Origin: Haplosporangium gracile
Lineage: Eukaryota; Mortierellomycota; Mortierellomycetes; Mortierellales; Mortierellaceae
Assembly (NCBI GenBank): GCA_015499985.1
Contig: JAAAUF010000135.1
Span: 6,106-60,069 of the forward strand
Direction: 5' to 3'
DNA length: 53,964 nucleotides
Shown piece by piece: positions 1-12,409 of the stretch; position 1 is the first letter of the stretch; the number at the start of each line of letters is the position of its first letter. The position numbers and the translations under genes are program-made. The notes under the pieces are model-generated. The model was not told where the DNA came from, searched no databases, and was given only the letters and a program-made list of their open reading frames with translations.

Positions 1-1000
1 TCGCAAATTCCCAAATCGTTGACAAATCTATCTTCCAACATGTATCCCGGCGACGACCTTGGAGGAGAGCATCGCTCCGATCACCAGTCCCTTGGCGTCA
101 TCAAATCCCAGGTCGGAACCTGCTTGAAGCTTGGGCTATCTTGAACGTACGACCTCCAAGATTTGCTAACCAAGCGCGTCTCTATCACCGATCTTGAAAT
201 CCCCTGGCTTATTCCCAAAATCGCCGCAAAAATTCAACACCTCAATCCTCGAGGCTTCCGACATTGTAATTTAAAGCCTGCCGATATTGCTCACGACATG
301 CTCCAGGATTGCGAAATTGGGCACGTCAAAAAAGCCAAGACTTGGCGTGCAACGGCGTCAAAGAGCTCAAAGCGGCGAAGAGAGCCGGGAAGCAAGCCAA
401 TCGATCCAAGAAACAGGCTATTCGAACAGAGTACCATAATATTAGCGACGACTACGCGAGCATAGCAGTACTTGCCTAACACCCTACCATCACCATCGAA
501 AAGATCCTTCCTCGTTGAGTGAGAGTCGCCGACCGACCTGCACCCATAACAGATCGACATGGATGCACGACGTACACACAATGGACACAAACAAACCCGC
601 TGGACACTTATATATGTCCACTCGTTGATATTAAATTTTTGCAGCTGAGCCGCATCCACTCCACAAAGATGTAATCCTTTTTTTTTTTTTTTCTTTTTTT
701 TGGTCCTTCATTTCGTACATACTTGAATATCTGCTTTTGACTATAGTCCGCCCCCATAGAAAAGGAACACAGGATTGAAAGGGTAGTCGATGTCATAAAG
801 TTGACCGTCAAAGAGTTATGCTACTAATATATTTATTCCACCAGCGGATTTTTTTTTTTCGTAATCATTTCGTGATCAAGGCTCTCTTGTAATTTTTGAG
901 CAAAGGTCATCTACTAACGTTGATACTGCTGGTGCTGGTGGAGGTGCTGCTGTAGATGCTGCTGTTGATTTTGCTGTTCCAGGCGGTTTTGTTGCTGAGG
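1..1000. other. Left edge, no confident gene
   Basis: Several short open stretches run through the first 660 bases on both strands, including about 100 codons on the plus strand from 163 and about 122 on the minus strand ending at 291. None starts with a convincing ATG, shows a family motif, or joins to another exon in phase. The plus-strand stretch from position 1 could be the 3' end of a gene that lies outside the window. Bases 661-1000 hold the 3' flank of the downstream minus-strand gene, with T-rich runs near 678-700 and 848-860. Confidence 0.4.
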
Positions 1001-4000
1001 TTACTGCTGTTGACCATAGTACGACCTATTCCTGACAAGGGTAGCAGCGCTCTGAACATTCATCTGTCGCGGTTGGGATCCAGGGATAGGCACGGCCGGC
1101 GAGCCCAACACTCTAGCCTCCCGTGCACGGATATTGCGCACACGTGCCGACGACAGTGTATCCGTCGTGCCATCGTCCGTCTGACCTTGGATCGGGTAGT
1201 ACGATCGTGGGGCTGCAGCAGTGGTATGGTAGAATTTAGGGGGGTTGAGGGCGGTAGTTGATCCTGTGGCGAAGGATTTGATGGAAGGGGCCTTTGTTGA
1301 GGGTGCGGGAGTGCCCCTAAGGGATGCGAATGCTGAGGAGGCTGGTGACACTGAGTGGGTGAGTGATGGTTGGCGGATAGATCTAGTTGATGTGGATGAG
1401 ATGGTTGAGGCGTACTGTCGCGTAGGTCTCGATCCTTGCTGAGAGACGGCCTGGTGGGTGTTGTTGAAAGATGAATGCTGAATCGGGGGGTGGTACTCGG
1501 GTTTGAATGGTCTTGTGAAAGAAGGAGCACTAGAATTGATTGAGATCTCGTCCAGTTCCTGCTTTCTCTCTCGCATCCCTCTCTGACCTTGAGACGATGG
1601 CTGAGATGAGCCATGCACATCAAACCGGACCTGACTGAGGCGTGGTCGCGAAAAATTAACAGTTTGTCGCTGACGGTTGGTCCCATCAACGCGCGTGGTC
1701 GAGTACTTGCTGTCATAACGATGCTGTTGCTCCAATTGAAAAGATGCATCATAACCATTCTCTGGCCCGCTGTCATCACCACTATCCTCCCCAAGTCGAG
1801 GCCTCGCCTCCTCCTCCCGTTCCTGCTCCAGCTCACGGGTGCGCATCTCGAGCCAGGCCTGTGTACCTCGAGTAGGCGGGACTTCTAAAATCTGCAGGTT
1901 GGCTGTGTCAGTGTCACTCTCATCTGTGTCGGGGATATATCCTGACGTCTTTTTCTTGACCTCCTTGCCATCTTCCTTTCGCTTCTGGACTTCTTGCGTC
2001 TCCTTTTGTTTCTCTTCCTGGTTCAAGGCATTGCTGAGGCGGGAACGGTGACGGGGCTTGAATCGATCGGAGCCTAGTGGATGCGAGGCCGAAAAAGAGG
2101 CAGTTCGAGTTGTAGTGGCGGTAGCAGAGGAGCGGGCTGAGCTCATGGTCGGAATGCGGATCAGGTCGACATGGCTCTGGCCATCATCCTCTTCATCATT
2201 GTCCTCGTAGTCTGCTTCATTTAGCCAGTCCACAGGAGGTTGACTTGTAATTGGGCCTACAGATGCACTGATGCGCTCGTCCTGCATAGCCACATGAGGA
2301 TGGCGACTGGCTGAGGCGGCAGTTGGAACGTCGCGTCTCCATGAATCGATGGATTCTTGAGCCGACATGGCCTTGGACGACGTCGAGATGGGGCTCGATT
2401 GGTTGCTGAGGTTGACTTCAGATACTACCGCTACAGCAGGGCGTACCTCGAGTGGAGGGTTGGAGGGAGCAAAAGTAGGATCTCCCAAAGCGACGACTGG
2501 CTTGCTCTCGGCCCCGCCACGGAAGACAGTGGCGACTGAAGTTGTCAGGGGCACCGCATTGATTAAACTGTCAGATATCTTTCGTGTCTGACTAAGAGAC
2601 GGAGGTGGGGGTTGCTTGTTCCAAAAATCTTTGCCATTGAGTATGGGTCTAGTTCGGCTCTGATATCCTTGAACTGGGACTTGCAAAGACGATTGCTTCT
2701 CGACGTCAGCCTTGGTCTGAGATCTGAGCAAATATGAGTCTTTGACGACCTCGGCAGCTGTTCTGGGCTTGGAGGGCTGGTCATGCGACTGTCCCTGAGT
2801 ATGGGTTGTTTGGTGGGTCTCAAGGATCAGAGTTGACTTTGCAAAGGCAGACCGAGCTTTCGACAATGGGTACGAAGCATTTGAGGTCGAGGTACTGACG
2901 ACTGGTGGAACAACAGGATGAGTGAAGCCATTCTTATTATTGTTGGAACGGGCCGAATCCCTATTATTGGGAGGGGTGTTTTGAACGGGGTGGGTCTTGA
3001 GGCTTGAAGCTGAACCAAGCGCAGTGTCTTAAGTTTAGGAGAAGCGAAAAGATGGATGAGCGAACGAACAAAGGAAGTCATTACTATTGTTTTTTTATAT
3101 ATTAGCAACCGCCAAAAAAAAAATGCAAAAACACGCGGGAAAAAAGCCAAAAAAAGGTGAATCCAGCCGTAAGCACAGTGATAGCGCATGAAAGAAGATT
3201 TTTTCAATTGCACCAGGGCGAAAAAGTGCACGAGAATAACAAACGGTAATGAGATGGTTCAATTCTGCATAAGAAAAGCGCCCAATGTAGAAGATCAAAA
3301 ACTTACTCTGTTTGTCACCCAAATCGAGCAAAGCGTCCTTTCTCGGCTGCGAAATCAAACCTGTACCCACCCCTGCTCCTATTGTCGTTGTTGTTCTTGA
3401 TGCTGCTGTTGCTGTAGCAGGCGTTGTGAAGGTAGTAGTTGTGAAGGAAGTGTTGGTGATGGTTTGTCCTGGCTTCGCAATCTTCACCTCACTTCCTACA
3501 GGTGTGGTCAAAGCAATCTCTGCTGCAGCCGCTGTTGTTGACGGCTTCTTTTTTCGGTTGAGCTTCAGATCTGAGTGGTCAGACTGGCTAGAGGTTGAGG
3601 ACGCAGACGAAGGGATCTCATACTGACGAATCAAGTTGCGGACAACTCCACTGCCTTTAATAGCTCCTGTTGCTGGTGACATGCGCTTGTTTGTGGATTT
3701 CGCTGTCTCCTTGGGTGAGCTATAGGAGAGCGTTCCTCGAGTGGTCAATGGCTTGGAGGGTATGGAAGATGTCCCCATAGGAGGAGTAGGTACTGTCAAT
3801 GTCACAGCTGGAGTGACAACAGTGCTGACCTTGGATCGCTTGAGTTGCCCCATTGTGGCTTTGCCCGCAGGAATGACGACAACAGAGGAACATGTGTAAA
3901 CTGTTGCTGGTGTCGAGTGAACTGGTGTTGAGGTAGCGGTGGAAGGAGCTGCAGCTGAAGGTCGCGGGACAGTAGTAGAGGACTGCAAGACGGAAGCTGG

Positions 4001-5278
4001 TAGGTATGAACAGAGTGGCACCGATGTAGCAGTTGGTAAAGCCGCAGTCGAGAGTTGCGCAAGAGCAGCTGCAGTCAAACGAACGGGCGTTGCGGTAGTC
4101 GTGGAGGGAACTGCTGTCGATTCGGATGCTCGTGCGCGAATGTGGGCAGACTGAACAATCTGCTCTTTCATTGCCACCTCGGCCTTTTGGAGTCTCTCGA
4201 GGTCCCTCTCCAGTTTCCACAAGGCGGCGGAAGTCAGCACCAGTCCTGATGGCGTTGATGTTTCACTTGCAACTGCATCTGGAGGTGCAATTGCTTCAGT
4301 GTCCGCTGGCGGAGAGATCACCTCGAGTACGCCTTTGAGTTGGGCCCCCGGGGTTGGTTTCTTGCTGCGACTGGAACGACGACTAGGAGATCGTGAAGGT
4401 GAAGTAGATTCGGCGACGATAACAGGGACACTCGGTTGTTCCCTGGTCTTTGATGGCTTTTCGATCACGACAACGACTGGGACATTTAGTTGGTCCTTGG
4501 CCCTGTGAGGTTTCTCGGCAACGACGACTGGGACACTCAAATGGCCCTTGGATTCGGATGGCTTTTCAACCACAACCACAATAGGAGGTGTCGCAGTAGC
4601 AGTTGTAGCAGAGTTGTTGAATGGTTCGGGAACTTCCTTGTCGGTGGATTTAGCAGCAGGCGCAAAATTTGCCAAGGCGGCCTTTGCAACCATCTGTATA
4701 TCAACCGAAGGAACGACGCTTGCGTCATCACCGCCACCAGCACCAGCACCGACCTGGCCCTGAGAGAGAGGCACGACGGACATGCTTATATCCCGCTCTG
4801 CAGCTTTGGATCGAACAAAACAGGCTTGCAAATAAAGTAACCCGCCTTCCTCCTGATACTGCTTCAAATCCTCCAGATACCCGGCAGCTCTGACTTCATA
4901 AGCCTTCAGAGAATTCCCGTGAGTGCGTCGACGGAAAGAAGGAAGTTTTGGGAGCGAAACCTGGATGACAAGACAGTACCGTTGAAGGAGGACCATGCTC
5001 GACTTCAAAAGAGTCTCGATCTTTTTGTTGACTTTGACGGGATGTTGTCGTAGGTTGTGGTTGGAGGCAGAGGAAGAGGCGTAGGAGAAGTGGGGGTTGA
5101 GGGCGAGGAAGATCTCGTAGGCCTGTTGGCGGAGAGAAAGGGCGTTTTGGGAGATTGTGGTGAGCATGTCGAGGTACTTGAAGAAGGGGATCTTGGGATC
5201 AAGTATGGGGGCTGTCTTTGTCAGTTCTAGGGGTTCATCCACTGACGGGAGTGTTAGGAGGGAGGAAGTCGACGACAT
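1001..5278 (-). CDS. Large low-complexity protein with a possible USP8-dimerisation-like N-terminus
   Basis: Two exons, 5278-3307 and 3027-1001, joined across a 279-nt intron (donor GTAAGT; acceptor after CTTAAG) give 1332 aa. The phase is 1/1, and an in-frame TAA sits just before the acceptor, so the join is required. Residues about 25-150 are predicted helical and resemble in layout the USP8/AMSH dimerisation domain (a PFFKYLDML helix, then a long helix with LLKSSMVLLQRYCLVI). This is a weak family inference. Residues about 230-300 hold tandem units built on VPVVV-EKPS. The rest is rich in Ser, Thr, Ala and Pro, with an acidic patch (EADYEDNDEEDDGQ) and a charged, probably coiled segment around EEKQKETQEVQKRKED. 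The protein ends in RNRSYYGQQQ. If the domain call holds, a role in ubiquitin or endosomal sorting is possible. Otherwise the function is unknown. The ATG at 5278 is followed at once by a well-ordered N-terminus. Confidence 0.6.
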
Positions 5279-5983
5279 TTTTTGTCGGGGAGAAAGTCAA
5301 AAAAAAAAAAAAAAAAAAAGATGGGAGTGTAGGAGGGAAGGGAAGGAGGGAAGGGACGGGGTGAATAGAAGAGAAGAGAGGGAATGAGAGGGGAGAAGGG
5401 AAACAAGACGGGCGAAAGGAAGAAACGAGGAAAAGAGATATAAAAGTTGACGCGACTGGTCGGTATATAAAGGCCTCAAAATTGGTGGCGCATCACCCTT
5501 CACACCCCGCGTTCTTTCATTGCCAGGGAAAGTAAAGAAAAGGTATATTTGTGTATGGTGCCGCCTTTTCTTTTTTCAATAGAATAGTTCAATTGATTCA
5601 TTTACACTCACTGGTGCCTTGTCTATGTTAAAGGAACTGGACAGTTCTTTCAAAGAAGCCTTGAGGGGGGAAGTGACATGACAAGAGAAGAAAAGAGTCG
5701 CGTCCTTCCTTCCTCGTTGATGTGGCTGTATGTGTTCAATCAGATACGCACCCGTCCAATCAGGATCGATTTTCCCCTGGATTGTGAAAATGGGTCACAA
5801 AGGTCGTCAGTTACTCACACAGATCAAACCCTCCTCTACTTCCTGTTCATATTCTTCATTTATTTCGAATACTCACTCCTTTCTTCTTCTTTCCTTTTAC
5901 TCATTCATTCGTCCTCCTTTCCAAAAACCCTCATTCCTTCCTTTCCAGTTCTTTCATCGCCACATTCATACAGCCTTACTCTC
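5279..5983. promoter_or_regulatory. Divergent intergenic region with a 21-A tract
   Basis: These 705 bases separate the minus-strand low-complexity gene from the plus-strand prephenate dehydratase gene. They must carry both promoters. An uninterrupted A21 tract lies at 5299-5319, about 20 bases upstream of the minus-strand ATG. A purine-rich stretch follows to about 5440. A pyrimidine-rich leader (about 5840-5975) precedes the plus-strand ATG. No defined operator was recognised. Confidence 0.5.
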
Positions 5984-7380
5984 ATGAACACAATCGGCTT
6001 TCACGTAAGTCTTACCAACGCACATACCTTATTCCGCACCGCAATATATAAATAACCTCGACCTACTTTTGCCACGACAACAAAATAGGGTGCAAGCGGT
6101 GCGTATGCGGAGGACGCCATCCTTGAGTTGACATCGAGCCATTCTAGCTTTGCCAACCATTCCTTCACAACAGAAGGATTCGATGAAATGGCCGAGGTAA
6201 AGCAGCAAACCGGTCAAGCCGTTCGTTCTTTGTAGTGTTTGCTTGCGAGTCATCGTCCCCTTGCTTTCCCTCCATGTGATTTATCCTTTCCCACTCTTTG
6301 GTTGAGAGCCCTACAAAATCCCCAACGACAAAAGAATCACATACCTTGATCGACAATCCTCACGTACAGGAACTTCACCTCTTGTCTTCATAGCTACTGG
6401 CAAATGTCCAGCGGGGCACAGTAAGACACGGTCTGATCCCCATCGAAAACTCGCTGTCAGGAACTCTCCACTCTGTCCTCGACCTCTTTGCAAAACAAGA
6501 ACCCCGCCTCTGGGTCGTGGGAGAGTACACCTGCAGCGAGTCACACTACATTATGGCACGCGGGGACATCGTCACAGACCTGAAGGACATTGTCGAGATC
6601 CAATCGCATCCCGCCATTTTGGAACAGTGTCAGGGTTTCTTGGATGCTACGTTGTCCGAGGGGTACCGTGCCGTGTTGGCTAGTAATACTGCTACTGCCG
6701 CAGAGCAGGTCGCTAATAGTGATGAGTTTGGAATGTAGGTCGTTGTTTTTGTTTTCCTTGAAGCGTAAGTTCTGTGTGGATTTTGGTCGTTGTTTACCAC
6801 AAACATAAAGAACTCATTCCCTCTTTTCTTTCATCTCTACCTCTCTCACCAATGAAAAATAGTGCGGCACTGGCAGGAAAACGAGCAGCAACACTCCACG
6901 GCTTGACCATTCTGGGTCAAGACTCGACCCCCAACAACATCACCCGGTACTGGCTCATCTCGCGCCACCCAGTCCTTCAACCCGACAGACACATGTCACC
7001 CAAATCCTCATTCGCCCTCGTCATGAAAAATCAAATCGGCGCCCTCCATCGCGTCTGTGCCTGTTTTGCGTTAAGGGATATCAATATCACAAAACTGGAA
7101 TCAAGACCCAGCTCGAGGAATATTACGAGCGCGAGTCCGTGGGAGTATACGACGTATATCGATATTGAGGGTGCTCCCGGCAATGAGGAGAATGTGAGGA
7201 GGGCGGTGGAGAACTTGAATGAGTTTACACAAAAGTGTATCCACCTTGGCTCCTACCCTAGGTAATCTGAATGTTTTTTTGTAAGCAAAGGGTAACCTGC
7301 GGATCAAATCCTTCATTGCTAACGACTTCTTCTTTTCACCTGCACAATTTAGATACTTGATTGGAAACGCAAGGCATTAA
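5984..7380 (+). CDS. PHA2: Prephenate dehydratase with C-terminal ACT domain
   Basis: Five exons (5984-6004, 6089-6196, 6394-6734, 6863-7261, 7353-7380) keep phase throughout and give 298 aa, the usual size for monofunctional fungal PHA2. The enzyme decarboxylates and dehydrates prephenate to phenylpyruvate, the last committed step before phenylalanine. The catalytic domain starts at IGFHGASGAYAEDA and continues with GLIPIENSLSGTLHSV and QSHPAILEQCQGFL. The active-site Thr-Arg pair is in NNITRYWL (T184, R185); the third position is Tyr where bacterial enzymes usually have Phe. The ACT domain covers about 205-285, with the GAL motif (GALHRV, about 216) and ESRP (236-239), the two signatures of Phe-binding feedback regulation. 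The first exon codes for only seven residues and the last for nine, so automated gene finders may miss both. Allosteric inhibition by phenylalanine is expected from the ACT motifs. Confidence 0.93.
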
Positions 7381-7517
7381 GACACTTCAGCAAGACAAGT
7401 CCAGAATCTCTTCAGCTCGCCATTTCACATACCCTCATCGCCTCTCATAAAAACACGAACTAGTCATAGAAAGCGTACATAAAATATAAAAATTACATAT
7501 TGAAATAATACAAAAGG

Positions 7518-9847
7518 TTACGAAAACAGCCAGACCTTGACGGTACCATCACTATTCATGCTGACAATCTTCTCATCATCCGTCCCAACCCAGACAAGTC
7601 CCAACCCTTCCTCCTTGCTCACTCGCGCACCCAGAGTCCAGCTCTGGTTCAGATCGTTCATCGAAAGCGCGCATTGATGGACCCGCCGCTGCTCGAGTTG
7701 GTCATACTGGTTTCGACCCACCATCGTCCAGACTTTGATCGACCGGTCCATGCTTGCGCTCACCAGTCGACCGGACCGTGATTCGATAGCTACACTTGAC
7801 ACGGCCCCGCAGTGACCGTATAGGGTAGAGAGGTGGCGGAATCGGATGGGTTTTGGGTATATTGATCCTCCACCTTCGCGTTCTGCTGCTTGCTTTTGTG
7901 TCTTGATAGAAGGTGGTCGGGCCATGTGGAAGACGTTCATGGTGTTGTCTGGGTGAGTGGTGACAACATAGGGCGACGAGATAGTGATTGCAGATATGGT
8001 GCCGATCCTTGCATGACCTGCCGAGTCCAAACGTGTGCTGAATGACTCTGCCGATGACGAAGGGATCCCAGAGCGTTGATATGTCTCGTCCTCGTCATCA
8101 CCGTCGCCTTTGCTGACTTCCTGATATGAAGCCGCTCGCCCAAAATCAGACTCGTCCTCGACACCTGTTTCGATCGAGTGCTGGATAAACTGCTCGTCAA
8201 ACTCAATCTCCTGAAGCCTAACGGTCCATGATCCATCTAGAAGCTGCAGACCAAACGTAATCAGTGCTCGCCATAGAGGTCGAGTAACCTCCTTGAATTG
8301 CCGCTCGTGCTCAAAACTGGGTGGTTGCTGTGCTACGACGGGTCGGAGTTCCATTTCAACAGGCGAAAGTGGCGACGACCCATAGAGACGATGCAAAAGC
8401 CGACACCAATGCCGTGGCTCATCAGGGTGACCCAAGCTATGCGAGTGATCCTCCTGAACCTTATAGATCGAGATGGTGCCGTCGTCGGAGGAGGTGGTCA
8501 AGATTGGATACAAAAACGATGCAGATTGGATCCCACCCACATCGCTCCATGCTGGCAGATCCATTGTGTTTCCAATCTCTCGCAGCGTCGTTGTCCTTGT
8601 TTCTTCCTTGTCGCCGAGTTCGTTTGGTAATTCGTCATTGTGGTGGAGTAAGTACTCAAAGATGGAAAAATGACCCGAATCATATCCGACCATGACCTTC
8701 TGCCAGCCCGTCGCCGACGAGTCGCTTACTGTCGATGACCGATCGAGCGCTAGACAACTGATACTCGACGAGCCCGTCCTCCCTCTTGAACTACGATAGG
8801 TCTGCCAAAACTCCGGCTGCCTTGACGACTCTGGCTGCTTTGACGGCTCTGATGGTGTTGAGAGTGTTGGTGGTGACGACCATAACCCACCTCCTCCAGG
8901 TTCCTGGATCACTGCAGCAGACTTGATCTTCCAGAGATGAACCATATCGCCCGGACTCACAATCAACAAAACGGGTCCTTGAAACTGTACAATCGGCGAA
9001 TGCGTCCTCGTATGCACTTCGTCTACTCCTCCTCCTTCTCCTGCTTCTATATACCGGCCCTGCGAACTCCCAGTAGAATTAAAGAATAATTGATCCCGGT
9101 GAGAGAGCTGCTGGATAGAAAGACTTGTGATTTGAGCCTGTCCTGCGATCCAGTTATGGTTGAGTCGATACAGGGCCTTCCAACAAGAGTTCGAGTGTGA
9201 TGAGGATGGGTCTCCGTATACCATGTGTTCTTTTTGTCGTTGAGAATAATGTTGGTGTTGGTTATGGTTGGGTCCTGTTCGTTTCCGCTTCAGATTACGA
9301 CGATCTTGGGATGTAATGGTGGAGATGTTGGAGTGTCCTGACAGGGTTAGTTTCGGTATCCGACCTGCGTTCCGGAGCCCTCGTGGGTAAATAAACTGGT
9401 CCTTATAAAAGAGTCTGCGCCATAGCTATCATAGGTCATATTAGAAAAAGGTGCTTGGTTAGATGACTATTGAGGGCTCCTTGACATTTCAAACCATTAC
9501 AAACAGGGGTAGAAAATACATACCATTTGATCATTGACGAGACGATACCACTGCCAGGAGACACAAGCGCATTGGGCAAGTTCTCCTGGATTAAGCAACT
9601 CCAGGATATGGAGCGCAATTTCTTCAGAGAAGAAAACTAAAGGATCCTTGTAATCGGTCTCCTTGTAGTGTCCACGCTGAAGTGTTGACTGCGCACCAAG
9701 AGGAGGAAGTTGAGTCATGGGTGTTGTTGGTTGTGTTACTGATCCTAGGTCTGTTATAGTGATTCCTGTTACTGTTGTTGTTGGTGCTGGTGGTGCGACA
9801 TGGACTTCTTGCAGACGGGCTTTCTTGGAGACCCTCTCGAACGGCAT
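7518..9847 (-). CDS. F-box / WD40-repeat protein
   Basis: Two exons, 9847-9524 and 9425-7518, joined at a 98-nt intron (GTATGT donor, phase 0), give 743 aa. The F-box spans about 75-120: FSEEIALHILELLNPGELAQ, then CACVSWQWYRLVNDQM, then across the intron LWRRLFYKDQF. The remainder forms a degenerate beta-propeller. The clearest repeat is near the C-terminus, LYGHCGAVSSVAIES followed by LVSASMDRSIKVW, and the last blade ends in SMNSDGTVKVWLFS at the stop. F-box/WD proteins act as substrate receptors of SCF (Skp1-cullin-F-box) ubiquitin ligases; the F-box binds Skp1 and the propeller binds the substrate. Which substrate is not evident. A linker rich in basic residues (KRKRTGPNHNQHQHYSQ) sits between F-box and propeller. 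The gene is convergent with prephenate dehydratase, leaving only 137 bases between the two stops. Confidence 0.87.
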
Positions 9848-10169
9848 TGTGAGGAGGCGAGAAAGAGCAATGACTGACTGCAAGCTGGAATGGATGTGTG
9901 TGCGTGAAATGAAAGAAATGAAAAAGTGAAAGAAATGAACGACTACTGAAGACGTACACCGACTGACTAAGCACGGGATTGGACAAAATAATTGGGTACA
10001 GGAGGCGGGGCTGATTCTGCGATATTTTTTCGAAGTACTTGTCGCCTTCATGCTGACACAAATGCATGCTATGTTCGACATTAATAACTCAAATGGGGTT
10101 GCAAGAGGATGCTTACAGAGTTTATTGAATGCGCTCTAAGGTTGCACAATAAAGTATAAGGACCGTCAC
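9848..10169. promoter_or_regulatory. Intergenic region upstream of the F-box/WD gene
   Basis: These 322 bases hold the promoter of the minus-strand F-box/WD gene and the 3' end of the next minus-strand gene. On the coding strand the part next to the ATG (about 9848-9960) is pyrimidine-rich. An AATAAA-like stretch on the plus strand near 10148 does not match either gene's orientation. No tRNA or small RNA was recognised. Confidence 0.4.
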
Positions 10170-12409
10170 CTATTCGAGCGTCTCGTAGGGCGAGGCGAGA
10201 CGGAAGCGGGTATCCAAAAAGTCCTTGAAGAGCGTTCGAATCTCATTCTCCACAACAGGGTCGTCAGGGAAATCGTCGTTGATACAGAAGAACGCCTTGC
10301 GGTCCCAGTTCGCCAAAAGATTGTCGAGATCTTTCTTGGCTCCCTTGGTTCCCTGCAATGCCATAAACGAATAGTCCGACGTTCCGAGGACATAGTTGTA
10401 TCGCGCCACCTTCTCGACAACGCTCGCAAACGCTTCCGAGGTCTCGTCTTTTGGCATCCATGCGCCCATGCCGCCTCTGTAGGGATCCTGCATCAGAATC
10501 TCGAGAAGACAGTCGCCGCAGTGAAACTCCTTGAACGCCATCCGGCTGAATATCCGCTTCCCTTGATCGGCAGGAATCTGTGAATACGTCGGGTCGACAA
10601 AGTCTGAGCCAAAGCAAAAGTCGACATCAAGTTTGCACTTTCGATCCTTGGGCGGCTCGTAGTTCCCGTAAGGGAATTGAGGTAGCACATCTTTGCCATC
10701 CTTGTCTTTGTAGGTTGCGGTAGGGATAGTTTTTGAGGTATCCGCATTCCGAAGCAGGTAAGGGAACCCGTCCAATCCCGATTGGCGATAGAGGGTCGTG
10801 CCACTCATGCGAATGCCAATCCTGTCGAGAGTTGCATTGTATGCATGGATCATGGTCGGCCGAGAATGTTGTCGTCGAGCTGATGTCGCCTGGTCTTGGT
10901 TCATGTTCCAGATTTTGACCCTGTCGATCAGTATCCTGCGCTCCTCCCAGTCAAGAATGCCATCTTGATTCCTGTCCAAACGATACTGCCAGAAAGATTC
11001 TAGCTGTGTCTCCCGAAGCTTTTCCATGACATAGTGGGCCATGAAGAAGGACACGTGGATGTCTTTGCCCTGTCCCTCGCCTCGAAACTGATGCGCGCTG
11101 GTCATCTCCAACTCGTCCGGCCAGAGAGACTGGATCTCCTTGAGCATCGAGACGCTGAGAACGTGCATGACGTGCGCAATGTAGGCACGATGACGAGGTC
11201 CGAACCGCTGGGACAAGAGGTAATTGGAGTATTGGAGGGAATGCCACTCACCAACAGTGATGGCGTTGGGATCGAAAGATCGGATGGCGGGGGGGATCAA
11301 GAGTGAAGCCTCCATGTGCAAGACGTATCCGTAAAGAGGTGTCCACAGGTCGGAAGGAAGTAATTTCATTCCGAGAAAGTAATCGTCGTTCATGTACATG
11401 AACTACAGTAGTAAATGTATATGAAATTGTGCATGTCAGTTTCAATGGGTCTCGCAGAGTGTTTTGTTTGTTTGAGCTCTTCGTCTTCTTTGCTCAATTG
11501 TGCGTTGAATCTGTGTCGTACAAAGGAAGAGGAGTGTCGTCATTTGTTCCTGGCTTTCTATCATCTTCGAAATAAACCAACATAGCCCATCTCATAGCAT
11601 CTCTCCCCGTAAGTACCATTCGGCCCGTAAAATTATCCTCTTGAGCTAGTAAAGTGCCAATTGAATAAACTTACAATGTCTGTCAGGTCAGGGATGTTGA
11701 TGAACTGACTTTCGATAGCCAAACTGTTGTAGGAGGGCAAGTGGCTGGTGTTGGGAAAGATGGTATTATGGCTGACAATCCGAATAGGCGATTCGGGTTG
11801 TTGGATAAGCCATGAAGGAGTCTGAGGCTTGTTGGGCGCGACTTCGGCGGTGACAAGATGAATGCGGCGGAAGAGATGACTAGCATAGTCGATAGTTGAC
11901 CGAAGTGAATAACGAAGCTCGTCCATGTCCCTATATCGCTTTATTGTGGTAGTATCGATCTGCTTGGCATTCTCGCGGAGGGTCTTTTGAAACATGGGGT
12001 GGTTCTTTTGGGACTCACGCCTCATGCTCTGGAAGAGAGGGTCAGAACCATTAACCCAGGTGTAGACGGCATCGTACTTTGTGAGGTCGTCGGTTTGTTG
12101 CTCGATCTTGCTGGGGTTGAGTGCTCGCCAGCGATACCATTGGCCCTGCCAGTCTGGGCTGGCTCTGTATCCTCGGGTGCGCTCTGTGTCTGTGTCGAGC
12201 CAATTGTTTGACAAGGGTTTACCCGAGGAGTCCTTTGATAAGGGATTGTTGTTGTTGTCAGGCGACGACTGACCCTTGAAAGCGTGAAAGACGATCCAGT
12301 TGAAGGTGAAGAACGAGACGGAGAGGGCGACGACGATGCATCTTGGTGAGGACCTGCACTGGTGCCTGTACCTGACTTGAGAGTCGATCGGCGTCCTTAT
12401 GTATGCCAT
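10170..12409 (-). CDS. Stealth-family (GNPTAB-like) phosphosugar transferase with EF-hand
   Basis: Two exons, 12409-11675 and 11402-10170, with a 272-nt intron (GTAAGT donor, phase 0) give 655 aa. Residues about 23-44 form one membrane segment after a short basic N-terminus, giving a type II Golgi-style topology. All four Stealth blocks are visible: CR1 at 111-124 (KYDAVYTWVNGSDP); CR2 from RYRDMDELRYSLRS (158) to FMYMNDDYFLG (246-256); CR3 around FGPRHRAYIAHVMH (about 312-325); and CR4 near the C-terminus (FFCINDDFPDDP). A canonical EF-hand loop, DRNQDGILDWEE, lies at 388-399. This is the catalytic architecture of the alpha/beta subunit of the lysosomal GlcNAc-1-phosphotransferase and of bacterial capsule hexose-phosphate transferases. 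The Notch and DMAP modules of the animal enzyme are absent. The likely reaction is transfer of a sugar-1-phosphate to a glycan. The acceptor is unknown. Confidence 0.88.

Noticed and set aside
163..659. Overlapping open frames at the left edge on both strands
   Set aside because: They start at TTG or GTG, share no motif with any family I know, and do not join to other exons. Kept only as an unannotated edge region.
1060..1836. Minus-strand open frame of 258 codons inside the first large gene
   Set aside because: It is a shadow frame of a coding region with biased Ser/Pro composition; the main frame continues from the upstream exon in phase.
3028..3306. Two separate genes instead of one for the 1001-5278 locus
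   Set aside because: The donor and acceptor are in matching phase, the downstream part has no good ATG start, and there is no promoter-like spacer between the two.
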